A stretch of 64,000 nucleotides of DNA from Methylococcales symbiont of Hymedesmia sp. n. MRB-2018 (GCA_003666385.1 QPIN01000063.1:62001-126000), one strand, 5' to 3'. Counted from the first letter of the stretch, positions 44,713 through 54,310 are shown. Program-made: numbers and translations. The notes: a model not told the origin generated them from the sequence alone.

Positions 44713-45356
44713 CTTTTCAATAACTCTTTTAAATTTTGCACCGACTCTAGTTCTGATGAAACTCCAACCCACTCACTCCATTCTGAGATAAATAAAAAAT
44801 CCATTTCTGCTTGAACTGCCACCTGATAATCATATTGGCTATCACCTAAGAAAAGTCCTTTCTCTTTAATATTTCCGTTAGCCGCTTCTCTTCTTAAAAT
44901 TAACTCTTTATTGTCTGGGCTACCGAAAATGCCGCCATCAAAAAGGTGGGCTATATTCCTTAATGAAAATATTTCTCTTAATTCCTTTTCGTCGCTGCCT
45001 GAAACAATTAGCCAACAAGTGCCCTTGGTCTGCTCCCGTAGTGCATCAAGTCCTTCGGCAACACCACAAGTCAACAATCCCTTTCGTACTTTTTGGGCAA
45101 AGAGTTGCAACAAATTATCAAGCTCTTCTTTTTCAATGTTTTTATTCAAAACAACCTGAATAAAGTATTCAAATTTCTTATAGCGAGACATGCCTCCATG
45201 CAACATATGGTATTCCACTAATTTATTTGCCGCTTCCAAACCATATTGTTTAGCCACATCAAAAAAAGCCTGCGTCTTAACCTGGTTTGAGTTAAGCACC
45301 ACCCCATCACAATCAAAAACCAGTGTTTCATATTGGCTCAAAAAGGTATTTTTCAT
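44709..45356 (-). CDS. HAD-family phosphatase
   Basis: 215 residues from ATG 45356. LVFDCDGVVLNSN is motif I with the nucleophile Asp; IVSGSDEKELRE is motif II; LFLGDSQYDYQVAVQA is motif IV. A helical cap follows motif I (type C1). It is coupled by ATGA overlaps to a CMP-sugar synthetase upstream and a transferase downstream. In this position it may act like KdsC, removing phosphate from a keto sugar acid before activation. Confidence 0.88.
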   Translation of the reverse strand: MKNTFLSQYETLVFDCDGVVLNSNQVKTQAFFDVAKQYGLEAANKLVEYHMLHGGMSRYKKFEYFIQVVLNKNIEKEELDNLLQLFAQKVRKGLLTCGVAEGLDALREQTKGTCWLIVSGSDEKELREIFSLRNIAHLFDGGIFGSPDNKELILRREAANGNIKEKGLFLGDSQYDYQVAVQAEMDFLFISEWSEWVGVSSELESVQNLKELLKR

Positions 45357-46090
45357 AGCCACCGCTCTCTAAGCGCCGCCTCAACGATATCCACATCTTC
45401 TGGTATATCTACAGCAAAGCTACTTGCTTGGGTTTCGACCATCAGGATTACTTTATCCCATTCAAAAAACCGAATAATTTCGATATCTTCACTTTGCTCT
45501 AGGGTACTTTTACGCCCAAACTTTGCATACCCATCCAATTCTTCTTTATTAAACGCATAAATACAAACTTGCTTATGGTAGTTTTCAGGCTGATTCTTAT
45601 TGCCTTTATACCCTGGAATGGATGCCCTAGACATATAAACTAAACGCTGACCTTCTGTAACAATCACTTTGGGAATGTTTACATTCTCGGGGTTTTCCTT
45701 TCTATCTAAACTCGTATAAGCATTGATTACACAGTTAAGATGTTGTTTTTTTAACTCAATAACTTTAATGATGTCTTCAGGGTTAACTAACGGTTCATCA
45801 CCTTGCACATTGACATAAATATCAGCACTCAGCTTTGCTGCCACTTCTGCCAGTCTATCTGTTCCTGTTAAGCACTTATCACTCGTCATCTCAACATTAA
45901 AGCCCGCCTTTAGCACCACGCTGGCTATTCGTTCATCATCCGTTGCAATATAAACATTGGCCAAGCCAACAGCCACAGCACTTAACTCGGCAACCCAAAG
46001 AATCATTTCTTTACCCAACAATTTGACTAAAGGCTTACCTGGAAAACGTGATGATTTATAACGTGCAGGAATAACAACGATTGCCCTCAT
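45353..46090 (-). CDS. KdsB-like CMP-sugar synthetase
   Basis: 245 residues. IPARYKSSRFPGKPLVKLLG, CLTGTDRLAEVA, NVQGDEPLVNPEDI and VYMSRASIPGY follow the 3-deoxy-manno-octulosonate cytidylyltransferase family. The genes around it are not Kdo synthesis genes. It overlaps an aldolase and a HAD phosphatase gene by 4 bp each. Therefore it may activate another ulosonic acid. Housekeeping kdsB cannot be excluded, since no other copy is visible here. Confidence 0.83.
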   Translation of the reverse strand: MRAIVVIPARYKSSRFPGKPLVKLLGKEMILWVAELSAVAVGLANVYIATDDERIASVVLKAGFNVEMTSDKCLTGTDRLAEVAAKLSADIYVNVQGDEPLVNPEDIIKVIELKKQHLNCVINAYTSLDRKENPENVNIPKVIVTEGQRLVYMSRASIPGYKGNKNQPENYHKQVCIYAFNKEELDGYAKFGRKSTLEQSEDIEIIRFFEWDKVILMVETQASSFAVDIPEDVDIVEAALRERWL

Positions 46091-47727
46091 TTTTCCATTC
46101 CATAAATTGATTTGGTTGCTATGTCATATTTAGTTGGCGTAATTGAAGTTAAATTCACAGTATTAGGGTTAATCTTATACGCATCAAAAATATCATCTAC
46201 TTCATGCCGCCTAGAGTCATCTAATGTGTAGCCATCAAAACCAGCTAAAAGAACCTCGCTTACCTTTCCGCTATTAACTACGGCCAGTGCATAAGCTAAA
46301 ACTAGTGGGCTAGGTAAGGTACAGTTTTCTTTAGAAAACTCAAATACTCCAGGTTTCACACACATACCAAAATTAAATAGCTCTTTCATCGCTAGTTCTT
46401 GTTGGACATCAGCAGATAGCATATTAACTGGGACGACTAGTGGCTGTAATAAATTTGCATACTCTTGATAATCTGCCAACAGCCTGATGGGGTGACAAGC
46501 CACACGCAGATCTATCAAGCTCCCATCAATATTATTTTGTGTATTTAAGGCAATGACAAAGGGCTTATTTAGCGCTATGTGTCGCTCAATTTCACACTTA
46601 TACCTTAATATGCTTGGCCCATTGCCTAGGATAAGAACCTTTTTACTTTTCATTAAATCAACAGGTGCCCAGTCCCCACCGCCTTCTTTAGCAGCAAAAG
46701 ACTTAGCACTGTTCAATGTATCCCAACTAAACTTTCTGGCTCCATCGATCTTTAAATGATCGATGACTGCCATAATATCTTCATTGCTATAACGTTTATC
46801 TGCCAACATTTCTTGGATGTAAGACGGGTGAATATTGTATTTTCCAGCCAAGTAATAATATGGGTTTACCCCCCAGCCAAAGTGATTCTTCATTTCGTTG
46901 AATTTACCACTAATTAATTCAAACAGTTTTATTGGGCTTGACTTTATATCCCTAAACTCATCGACAATCATTGTTAAGTATTCTGTTTGCGCATTACCTG
47001 CACCTCGCCCCATCCCTGTTACTGTCCCGTCCAACCAACAGACCCCATCTTTTATAGCCTGTTTACTGTTAGAGATAGCCTGCCCCATATTGTCATGGGT
47101 ATGTATACCCAAGTCGCCTGCCCAGCCTGCTCGAAATGAACTTATTATTTTACTTGTTCTTTCTGGCGTTAAGCTTCCCATACTATCCGCAAAATACAGT
47201 ACATCTATCGGGTATTCGCTTGCAAGAGAGGCTAAATCGGTTAACTCATCACTCGTGCACTCCGCTACTTGCATTAAGTTAAAGCCAACCAAATAACCCT
47301 TCTTTTTAAGCCATGTTGCGGCAGGCAAACAAGCACTAAACTCTTTCACATGACAGGCAATTCGAACAAGCGTGACAGGGGAGTCTTCTTTAGAATAAAA
47401 CAAGTACTCTAAGGTCTTTTCCAAATAAGCCGCCTGATCTTCTTTCCCGCTAAAGTCACCTGGCAACATTAACTCCGCCCCATTAATCATTACACCAATA
47501 CGCTCTTTCAAACCATTGGGGATAACTAAGTTGTTAATAAATGTATCGGTACTGTATGCACAGCCACCCTTGAACCCCTCGTTCTTTAATGTACGCAGAC
47601 CTATTTCAACAAAGTCGATATTCAACGCATCCATTGCTAACAGATATTCTGCTATTAGCTCTTGCGAAAAGTCCCAGTTATTGTAGTAACCACCGTCTCT
47701 TAATGTGCAATCAAGCAACTTCACCAT
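46087..47727 (-). CDS. HMGL-like aldolase fused to a LGNGPS-type domain
   Basis: About 546 residues from ATG 47727. The N-terminal TIM barrel has LLDCTLRDGGYYNNWDF (metal site), GLRTLKNEGFKGG, and LGIHTHDNMGQAISNS, as in 4-hydroxy-2-oxovalerate aldolase and isopropylmalate synthase-type DRE-TIM enzymes. After about residue 350 a second domain starts with KKVLILGNGPSILRY and contains LAGFDGYTLDD, recalling DUF115-type or sialyltransferase-like Rossmann domains. Such fusions occur in O-antigen loci. A role in making a keto sugar acid by aldol addition is inference. Confidence 0.8.
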   Translation of the reverse strand: MVKLLDCTLRDGGYYNNWDFSQELIAEYLLAMDALNIDFVEIGLRTLKNEGFKGGCAYSTDTFINNLVIPNGLKERIGVMINGAELMLPGDFSGKEDQAAYLEKTLEYLFYSKEDSPVTLVRIACHVKEFSACLPAATWLKKKGYLVGFNLMQVAECTSDELTDLASLASEYPIDVLYFADSMGSLTPERTSKIISSFRAGWAGDLGIHTHDNMGQAISNSKQAIKDGVCWLDGTVTGMGRGAGNAQTEYLTMIVDEFRDIKSSPIKLFELISGKFNEMKNHFGWGVNPYYYLAGKYNIHPSYIQEMLADKRYSNEDIMAVIDHLKIDGARKFSWDTLNSAKSFAAKEGGGDWAPVDLMKSKKVLILGNGPSILRYKCEIERHIALNKPFVIALNTQNNIDGSLIDLRVACHPIRLLADYQEYANLLQPLVVPVNMLSADVQQELAMKELFNFGMCVKPGVFEFSKENCTLPSPLVLAYALAVVNSGKVSEVLLAGFDGYTLDDSRRHEVDDIFDAYKINPNTVNLTSITPTKYDIATKSIYGMEK

Positions 47728-47775
47728 CCCTAACAAACCTCTTGAATTTTCTTTAACATCTATTAAATCGAACGG

Positions 47776-48774
47776 TTAAATCGCTCCGATATTCTCTTGA
47801 TTGGTAGCAATCCATGCTTTAAAAGCACTGTCACTCATCCAGTCATCATTACTATCACTAGCATAAACAAAACCTTCTTTTACCTTCACCCCATCTTTAA
47901 TACGTACTTCATCTGCTGCCCAATTATTAATCGTTGGCAGAATTTTAAAATGCTTTGGGTATTCATAAGTATAAGCGGCATCTTCGGCACTAATCATCTC
48001 TTCGTGTAGTTTTTCACCTGAGCGAATACCTATTATTTTCTGTTTGGCTTCTGGCGCAATAACTCTTGCAAGGTCTGTTACTTTCATTGACGGGATTTTT
48101 TTTACATAAACTTCCCCGCCTTCCATATCGTGAAAGGCATGCCAAACCAAATCTACGCCGTCTTCCAGTGAAATCATAAAGCGCGTCATTCGTTCATCTG
48201 TTATCGGCAAAACACCTTTATCTTTAATTGACATAAAGAAGGGAATCACCGAGCCGCGTGAACCCATAACATTGCCATAACGTACAACAGAAAAACGGGT
48301 AGCGTGCGATCCTGAATAGGAGTTACCCGCTACAAATAATTTATCTGAAACAAGTTTTGTTGCTCCATAAAGATTAATTGGACTACTGGCCTTATCGGTT
48401 GAGAGCGCAACTACTCCTTTAATATCTTTATCAATACAGGCATCAATCAGGTTCATCGCGCCGTTAATGTTTGTTTTCACACATTCAAATGGGTTGTATT
48501 CAGCCGTTGGAACAATTTTTGTTGCCGCAGCATGTACCACATAATCAACCCCATCTAACGCACGATAAAGCCGGTCTTTATCTCGCACATCTCCAATAAA
48601 AAAACGAACACGAGAGTCGCCTTCAAATTTCTTAGCCATTTCCCACTGCTTCATTTCATCACGTGAATAAATGATAATTTTTTTAGGATTAAATTTATCA
48701 AGCGTCATTGGCACAAAGGTATTGCCAAATGATCCTGTTCCACCAGTAAGAAGAATTGTTTTATTACTCAACAT
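47776..48774 (-). CDS. pseB: UDP-N-acetylglucosamine 4,6-dehydratase (inverting)
   Basis: 332-residue short-chain dehydrogenase/reductase, first step of pseudaminic acid synthesis. NAD loop LLTGGTGSFGNTF, then YSRDEMKQWEMAKKF, LSTDKASSPINLYGATK in the YxxxK region (YGATK) and VRYGNVMGSRGSVIPFF are as in PseB. It is the first gene of the sugar locus, with a 138-bp gap upstream holding an R5 palindrome and probably the promoter. A 48-bp gap separates it from the aldolase gene. Confidence 0.94.
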   Translation of the reverse strand: MLSNKTILLTGGTGSFGNTFVPMTLDKFNPKKIIIYSRDEMKQWEMAKKFEGDSRVRFFIGDVRDKDRLYRALDGVDYVVHAAATKIVPTAEYNPFECVKTNINGAMNLIDACIDKDIKGVVALSTDKASSPINLYGATKLVSDKLFVAGNSYSGSHATRFSVVRYGNVMGSRGSVIPFFMSIKDKGVLPITDERMTRFMISLEDGVDLVWHAFHDMEGGEVYVKKIPSMKVTDLARVIAPEAKQKIIGIRSGEKLHEEMISAEDAAYTYEYPKHFKILPTINNWAADEVRIKDGVKVKEGFVYASDSNDDWMSDSAFKAWIATNQENIGAI

Positions 48775-48835
48775 TGACTATATATTCCTATATTGTAGTG
48801 ATCTAATAATCATGCAGTAAATTATAGCCATGTAA

Positions 48836-48860
48836 CACCATTTATTCTTAAAAATAATAT
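48836..48860. repeat. R5 short palindrome, degenerate
   Basis: ACCATTTATTCTTAAAAATA, one arm altered. It lies between dapD and pseB. Confidence 0.45.
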
Positions 48861-48912
48861 AATTTATGGACGATAACCCGTTAAATCTCAACATCGTTAT
48901 TTGTGTTTTGTA

Positions 48913-49731
48913 TTAGTCCCGTAATAATTCATTCAGTCCTGTTTTACTACGTGTTCTTTCATCGACCTGTTTAATAATAACAGCACAATACAAACTATAA
49001 GCACCCTCTTTGGAGGGTAAGTTTCCTGGAACAACAACCGACCTAGCAGGAACTCGACCGTAAATAATTTCTCCTGTCATACGATTGAATATTTTAGTGC
49101 TTTGACCAATATAGACACCCATTGAAATCACTGCACCCTCTTCAACCACAACCCCTTCAACAATTTCTGAACGTGCGCCAATAAAGCAGTTGTCTTCAAT
49201 AATAGTAGGGCCTGCTTGTAAGGGTTCAAGGACTCCACCAATACCCACACCACCAGATAAATGTACATTTTTACCAATTTGGGCACAAGAACCTACGGAT
49301 GCCCAAGTATCTACCATGGTGCCACTACCCACATAACTGCCAATATTAACAAAGGAAGGCATTAAAACAGCACCTGGTGCAATATAAGACCCATGACGAA
49401 CGACAGCATTAGGTACTATGCGTACACCGCCGTTGACAAAATCTTCTGGGGAATGGGTTGCAAATTTTGCTTCAACTTTATCGTAATAACGTGTATTTCC
49501 GCCTTCAATCACACGATTTTCGTTGATTTTAAATGAGAGTAAAACTGCTTTTTTCAGCCATTGATTAACTACCCATTCACCGTTAGTTTTTTCCGCAACA
49601 CGAGCCTTACCAGCGTCGAGCATGTTAATAGCTTCTTCAACTGCTGAACGAATATCGGCAGAGACAGTCGCTGGAGAAATTTCAGCACGATTTTCAAAGG
49701 CTTGATTAATAATATTTTCTAAGTTTGACAT
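48913..49731 (-). CDS. dapD: 2,3,4,5-tetrahydropyridine-2,6-dicarboxylate N-succinyltransferase
   Basis: 272-residue trimeric enzyme of the succinylase branch of lysine and diaminopimelate synthesis. It has an N-terminal helical domain and then a left-handed beta helix of hexapeptide repeats ([56 protein letters not shown]). Length matches E. coli DapD (274 aa). A good match over the full length. Monocistronic; not functionally linked to the pse genes downstream of it. Confidence 0.96.
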   Translation of the reverse strand: MSNLENIINQAFENRAEISPATVSADIRSAVEEAINMLDAGKARVAEKTNGEWVVNQWLKKAVLLSFKINENRVIEGGNTRYYDKVEAKFATHSPEDFVNGGVRIVPNAVVRHGSYIAPGAVLMPSFVNIGSYVGSGTMVDTWASVGSCAQIGKNVHLSGGVGIGGVLEPLQAGPTIIEDNCFIGARSEIVEGVVVEEGAVISMGVYIGQSTKIFNRMTGEIIYGRVPARSVVVPGNLPSKEGAYSLYCAVIIKQVDERTRSKTGLNELLRD

Positions 49732-49779
49732 ATTTTTAATTTTAATGGTTAATGCAGTTTTTTAATTTGATTTGCAGCT

Positions 49780-49971
49780 CTATGTGTTCTTTAACAGCTG
49801 CGAGCAACGCGATTCTGACAGGGTTTTCTCCATGATTAATAGCAGGCACAACGATAAAAGACTGCCTAGTAAAACGGTAATATTTTTTTGTGTAGATGTT
49901 ATACCTTGGTTTAGTTGATTTAGTTTTTCAAACAGATAAGGGTGTAGTAACTGTTCTGAATTTGGATTCAT
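49780..49971 (-). CDS. Possible small membrane protein
   Basis: 63 codons with one hydrophobic stretch (ITVLLGSLLSLCLLLIM) after a polar N-terminus. No family recognised and no strong Shine-Dalgarno. It lies 48 bp before dapD on the same strand. It could be a real small protein or a chance frame. Confidence 0.35.
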   Translation of the reverse strand: MNPNSEQLLHPYLFEKLNQLNQGITSTQKNITVLLGSLLSLCLLLIMEKTLSESRCSQLLKNT

Positions 49972-50073
49972 TAAAGTACTATTTATGCAGCGAGGTTTTT
50001 TGATAAACTAACTATATTCTAACGTAACTTACTGCTTATTTACAGCGAAGTGTAACTTGTTAAGCGTTAGCGT

Positions 50074-50142
50074 ACTGGAAAGCAGATGAATTAGTTAATT
50101 TGCCATAAGGACAGTAGAGGCAGGGCATGCCCTGCCTCTATC
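50074..50142. repeat. Duplicated queF 3' tail with R3 palindrome
   Basis: ACTGGAAAGCA, GAATTAGTTAATTTGCCATA and a following ACAGTAG match the end of queF and its spacer (20738-20780), with small changes. They run into a 26-nt perfect palindrome (TAGAGGCAGGGCA and complement, 50115-50140). The copy carries about nine codons of queF. It was likely moved with the palindrome. Confidence 0.8.
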
Positions 50143-50242
50143 TCAGCATTTTTTAATAATTTGGTCTGGACAATGGGAAGCACTATAAAGTACTACTTGG
50201 TTTTTGTTTGTTCTATATGGAAATCAGGAGATAACTTCTTTT

Positions 50243-50274
50243 GCTAAATCTACACTAATCATAGTATTCTTCAT
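50243..50274 (-). pseudogene. IS110-family transposase start fragment
   Basis: MKNTMISVDLAKEVIS, then stop. This resembles the N-terminal DEDD start of IS110 transposases (ISVDLAK). The rest is missing. A run of ten C lies at 50317-50326. The interval 49972-50458 holds nothing else recognisable. Confidence 0.45.
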
Positions 50275-50458
50275 GTATATGCCCCTTTAGTATTTTGTTT
50301 GAGAGCTACTATATTACCCCCCCCCCACCTGATTAGGGTGAAAGAGTCCAATTATCTATTTTATTGGTGCTTCTGTGGGCTTAGAAGGCAAGCCATAATC
50401 GGGAAGTTATTAAGTCCTCAGTTCTTCAGTGTAGAAAAATTGGTTTTAGCCAGAATAG

Positions 50459-51922
50459 ATGCAAACATTACCTGAAAAATTATATCTTGCAGCACAAATA
50501 AGAGAGATGGATCGACTCAGCATTGAAGAGTATGGCATTGCTGGGATTGAGTTAATGCGTAGAGCAGGTCAAGTACTATTTGATGTTATTCAAAAGTACA
50601 ATTCAACAAAATATCTTGTTGTTTTTTGCGGTGCGGGTAATAACGCAGGAGATGGTTATGTGCTTGCAAAACTGGCATTACAAGCAGGGTTTAAAGTCGA
50701 TATTTATTATTTAACGCATCCTGAAAAATTACCAGATGACGCATTGTTAGCATATCAAGATTACCTTAAAGTTAAAGGTTGCTTGATGCCATTCAATTCT
50801 GATCTTGTATTCAATAAAGGCATTATTGTTGATGCCTTATTAGGTACTGGCTTAAATCGTGATGTTACAGGGAGTTATGCGGATGCTATAGACTTAATCA
50901 ATGCTTCAAATAATTCAGTGCTATCTGTAGATATTCCTTCTGGATTGAATGCAGATACTGGAAAGCTGATGGGCAAAGCTGTTAAATCAAATCACACGGT
51001 AAGCTTTATCGGTTTAAAGCAAGGCATGTTTACTGGTATGGCTGCCGAATATTGTGGTGAAATTATTTATGCATCACTGGCTATTCCTGAACCGATTTTT
51101 CAACAAGTTAACAATAGTTCCCGTTTAATCAACTCATGCACTTTAGCAAAACGGCATCGATGTTCACATAAAGGACATAATGGACATGTACTTTTGGTCG
51201 GTGGGGATGAAGGTTATTGTGGTGCTATAACGCTGGCAGCTGAAGCAGCACTTCGTATAGGTGCAGGTTTAGTAAGTATTGCAAGCAGAAAAAGCCACGC
51301 AGCTATGCTGAATAATGGCCGACCAGAATTAATGTGTCATGGCATAGAGACAGTTTCTGAATTAGATGTATTGCTGAACAAAGCGACTATCATAGTTATT
51401 GGTCCTGGTTTAGGTCAATCTCAATGGGCTATTGATTTGTTTAAACAGGTCATTGAAACTGATAAACCTTTAGTGCTAGATGCAGATGCGCTTAATTTAT
51501 TGGCAAAACATAATTACTATAACCATCAATGGGTCTTAACACCGCATCCTGGAGAAGCTGCTGGTTTATTGCAAACCACCACTGGTGAAATTGCTAATGA
51601 CCGGTTTTTAAGTATTACAGCGTTACAAAAGAAATATGGTGGTGTGGCAATATTAAAAGGTGCAGGGACTTTAATTAATGATGGCAGCACTATTAGCATT
51701 TCAACGACAGGCAATCCTGGCATGGCAAGTGGTGGTATGGGGGATGTGTTGTCAGGAATGATCGCAGGGCTAATTGCACAAGGCTTTAATTTGGGTAAAG
51801 CTGCCTCATCTGCTGTCTATCTGCATGGTAAGGCTGCTGATTTATCAGCACAGCAAGATGGAGAAGTAGGAATGGTGGCTGGTGATTTAATGCCTTATAT
51901 CAGAAAATTGGTTAATCAATGA
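50459..51922 (+). CDS. nnrDE: Bifunctional NAD(P)H-hydrate epimerase / dehydratase
   Basis: 487 residues. Repairs damaged NADH and NADPH hydrates. The N-terminal YjeF_N epimerase (about 1-210) has FCGAGNNAGDGYVLAKLA and VDALLGTGLNRDV. The C-terminal ADP-dependent dehydratase (about 225-485) has HNGHVLLVGGDEGYCGAI, LTPHPGEAAGL and GNPGMASGGMGDVLSGMIAG. Fused as in E. coli NnrDE/YjeF. tsaE overlaps its end by 4 bp and amiB follows, the conserved gammaproteobacterial order. Confidence 0.95.
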   Translation: MQTLPEKLYLAAQIREMDRLSIEEYGIAGIELMRRAGQVLFDVIQKYNSTKYLVVFCGAGNNAGDGYVLAKLALQAGFKVDIYYLTHPEKLPDDALLAYQDYLKVKGCLMPFNSDLVFNKGIIVDALLGTGLNRDVTGSYADAIDLINASNNSVLSVDIPSGLNADTGKLMGKAVKSNHTVSFIGLKQGMFTGMAAEYCGEIIYASLAIPEPIFQQVNNSSRLINSCTLAKRHRCSHKGHNGHVLLVGGDEGYCGAITLAAEAALRIGAGLVSIASRKSHAAMLNNGRPELMCHGIETVSELDVLLNKATIIVIGPGLGQSQWAIDLFKQVIETDKPLVLDADALNLLAKHNYYNHQWVLTPHPGEAAGLLQTTTGEIANDRFLSITALQKKYGGVAILKGAGTLINDGSTISISTTGNPGMASGGMGDVLSGMIAGLIAQGFNLGKAASSAVYLHGKAADLSAQQDGEVGMVAGDLMPYIRKLVNQ

Positions 51923-52380
51923 AAATAGAGTTATTTAACGAGCAAGAAACTGAACAATTAGGTGCTGAACTATGGAAAATTTTACCTGAAAAATTTCTAG
52001 TCTTTTTAAGCGGTGATTTAGGTGCAGGAAAAACAACCTTAACCCGTGGTTTTTTGAGGGCAGCAGGACATACAAGTGCGGTTAAAAGCCCTACTTATAC
52101 TTTGGTAGAAGAATATGAATTATCAACAAGAAAATTATATCACTTTGATTTATATAGAATAAAATACCCTGAAGAGCTGGAATGGATGGGTATGCAAGAT
52201 TATTTAGCAGAACAAAGTTTATGTTTTATAGAATGGCCAGAAAATGGGAAATGTTTCTTGCCTACTGCGGACTTAGACATATCCATTTCTGGCGAAGGTA
52301 ACCGTCGATGGGTTGAAATTAAAAACTTATCTAATATTAATTTAAAACTACACTGGAAAAACAAAGACATATTGCTATAA
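51919..52380 (+). CDS. tsaE: tRNA threonylcarbamoyladenosine biosynthesis protein TsaE
   Basis: 153-residue ATPase that supports TsaD in making t6A37 on tRNAs reading ANN codons. Walker A SGDLGAGKTT (residues 31-40), switch-like VKSPTYTLVEEY, and FIEWPENG are the family hallmarks. It overlaps nnrDE by 4 bp and precedes amiB by 33 bp. Confidence 0.96.
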   Translation: MKIELFNEQETEQLGAELWKILPEKFLVFLSGDLGAGKTTLTRGFLRAAGHTSAVKSPTYTLVEEYELSTRKLYHFDLYRIKYPEELEWMGMQDYLAEQSLCFIEWPENGKCFLPTADLDISISGEGNRRWVEIKNLSNINLKLHWKNKDILL

Positions 52381-52413
52381 TCTAAACTAGAGTATCGTTT
52401 TGCTTATATCCTT

Positions 52414-53742
52414 ATGTTAAAAAACAAAAAAATCTTGATAACCTTTGGGCTGTTGCTACTATCGCTATCAGTGTATGCGCAGCCGATCAGTGTTAATTCT
52501 TTACGGTACTGGACTGCACCTGACCACACACGGATGGTTTTTGATGTGACTAATACAGCAACACATCAAATTTCTTTACTAGATAAGCCCGCCCGTCTAG
52601 TCATTGATTTCCATGATGCAAAATTAAAGTCGCTATTAAAACAGCCGCCTAAAGATCACCCTTTATTCAGTCGTGTTCGCAGTGCGCCGCGTAATACAAA
52701 GGATTTACGTGTTGTGGTTGATTTAAAAACAGCAGTCAATCCAAAAAGTTTCTCTCTAAATCCAAATAAAACCTATGGTCATCGCCTGGTTGTCGATTTA
52801 TATGACAAAACTTCAAAATCAAATAAATATTCAGCAAGAGCGGTAAACAGTAGCAAGCAGGTAACAAAATCAGTCACTAGCAAAGTCCGGGATATTGTCA
52901 TTGCCATTGATGCTGGTCATGGTGGGGAAGATCCTGGTGCACGTGGGCCACGAGGAACACAAGAGAAAAAGGTTGTTTTTGATATTTCTAAAAGACTGGC
53001 TGCACTGATTAACAAAAAACCAGGGATGAAAGCGGTATTAGTACGCAAGGGCGACTATTATATTAAACTCATAAAACGCATGGAAATAGCGCGTGCTGCG
53101 AAAGCAGACCTTTTTGTCTCTATCCATGCTGATGCATTTAAGAACCCTAAGGTCAAAGGTGCTTCTGTTTTTACTGTGTCTAAACGAGGTGCCTCAAGTA
53201 AAGTGGCAAGACGGTTGGCACAACATGAAAATGCAGCAGATTTGGTAGGCGGTGTTAAATTATCGGATAAAAAATATTTGACTACTATATTAATGGACTT
53301 AGTGCAACCTGACACTAAAAGATTCAGTAGAAATGTGGCAGGAAAGATTCTGCAAAATTTTAAAAATATTGGTCATCTACATAGCCAAAACGTACAAAAA
53401 GCTGGGTTCATGGTATTAAAATCACCATACATTCCATCCATTTTAGTTGAAACAGCATTTATATCTAATCCAGATGAAGAGAGAAAATTAAGAAGTGCTA
53501 AGCATCAGCAGAAAATGGCGAGGGCTATTTTTAAAGGCATAGTAAATCATTTTGAGCAATACCCCCCTGGCAACACCTATTTTGCTTTAAACAATACTAA
53601 CAAGCATATTATTTCACGCGGAGATACCTTGTCGGGTATAGCTTCTCAATATGGTGTAAGCATGAGGTCTATTAAAACAGCCAATGCTTTAGCGAGTAAT
53701 AAGATTCAAATAGGACAGGTTTTAAAAATACCGAGGGGATGA
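52414..53742 (+). CDS. amiB: N-acetylmuramoyl-L-alanine amidase, AmiB type
   Basis: 442 residues. A signal peptide (KKILITFGLLLLSLSVYAQP) is followed by an AMIN domain (about 24-130) and the zinc amidase-3 domain (about 160-385) with AIDAGHGGEDPGARG, FVSIHADAF and LVETAFISNPDEE. A C-terminal LysM domain (HIISRGDTLSGIASQYG) binds peptidoglycan. It splits septal peptidoglycan during daughter-cell separation in the periplasm. The tsaE-amiB order is as in E. coli, but mutL does not follow. Confidence 0.95.
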   Translation: MLKNKKILITFGLLLLSLSVYAQPISVNSLRYWTAPDHTRMVFDVTNTATHQISLLDKPARLVIDFHDAKLKSLLKQPPKDHPLFSRVRSAPRNTKDLRVVVDLKTAVNPKSFSLNPNKTYGHRLVVDLYDKTSKSNKYSARAVNSSKQVTKSVTSKVRDIVIAIDAGHGGEDPGARGPRGTQEKKVVFDISKRLAALINKKPGMKAVLVRKGDYYIKLIKRMEIARAAKADLFVSIHADAFKNPKVKGASVFTVSKRGASSKVARRLAQHENAADLVGGVKLSDKKYLTTILMDLVQPDTKRFSRNVAGKILQNFKNIGHLHSQNVQKAGFMVLKSPYIPSILVETAFISNPDEERKLRSAKHQQKMARAIFKGIVNHFEQYPPGNTYFALNNTNKHIISRGDTLSGIASQYGVSMRSIKTANALASNKIQIGQVLKIPRG

Positions 53743-53802
53743 AAATATTTTAGAATTAAGGCTTTGATCTTTTAATCTCTCCCTTGATGGAGAGCAATAT
53801 TT

Positions 53803-54225
53803 TTAAAGATTGTATAACACGTTATTATCTCTATCTCTATCCACTTGCTCTTTACTTTTTCTACCCTGATCAAGTCGTTCCTGAGTAAATTTGGTAATCA
53901 TTTGTTCCCAGCTAGTGTATTTTTCATAACCTTTAAAGCCAGATTTTTTACGCTGTTTGAAGTTTTCTTTACCCAGAACAACCATTTCAGGTGCTGTTTT
54001 ACCATCCACTAAATCAAGAAACTCTTTATTATTTCTTACTGTATCACGTACTGTCCAGTAAGAGACTTCAAATTCAATACGTTGTTCAGTAGGCAAACGA
54101 TCTTTAATCATACTGACAGATCTATTAGCCGTTTTAACACTTCGACCGTTTATCTTACTTCCTGATGTGCAACCCATCATAAAGACAGTTGTTATTAAAA
54201 CAAAAAGTGTGAATAAACATTTCAT
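53803..54225 (-). CDS. Small lipoprotein of unknown function
   Basis: 140 residues from ATG 54225 (MKCLFTLFVLITTVFMMGCT), chosen over an upstream start because GAGG precedes it and it yields a lipoprotein signal with lipobox MMGC. The mature part is polar (SVSMIKDRLPTEQRIEFEVS) and ends with charged residues (RKSKEQVDRDRDNNVLYNL). Its first part recalls small gammaproteobacterial lipoproteins with a repeated helix, but I cannot name the family. Convergent with amiB; a CTCTCCCTTGATGGAGAG hairpin lies between. Confidence 0.75.
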   Translation of the reverse strand: MKCLFTLFVLITTVFMMGCTSGSKINGRSVKTANRSVSMIKDRLPTEQRIEFEVSYWTVRDTVRNNKEFLDLVDGKTAPEMVVLGKENFKQRKKSGFKGYEKYTSWEQMITKFTQERLDQGRKSKEQVDRDRDNNVLYNL

Positions 54226-54310
54226 AAAACCAACCTCAAAAAAAGATTTAAGAATAAATACCCGTCGTTTTTTTATAAGCACACAAGGGACAAAAATAGG
54301 CACTATATCA

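Noticed and set aside
50317-50326. C10 run considered as a second phase-variation tract
   Set aside because: It lies in non-coding DNA 130 bp before nnrDE, with no frame or promoter geometry that it clearly controls.
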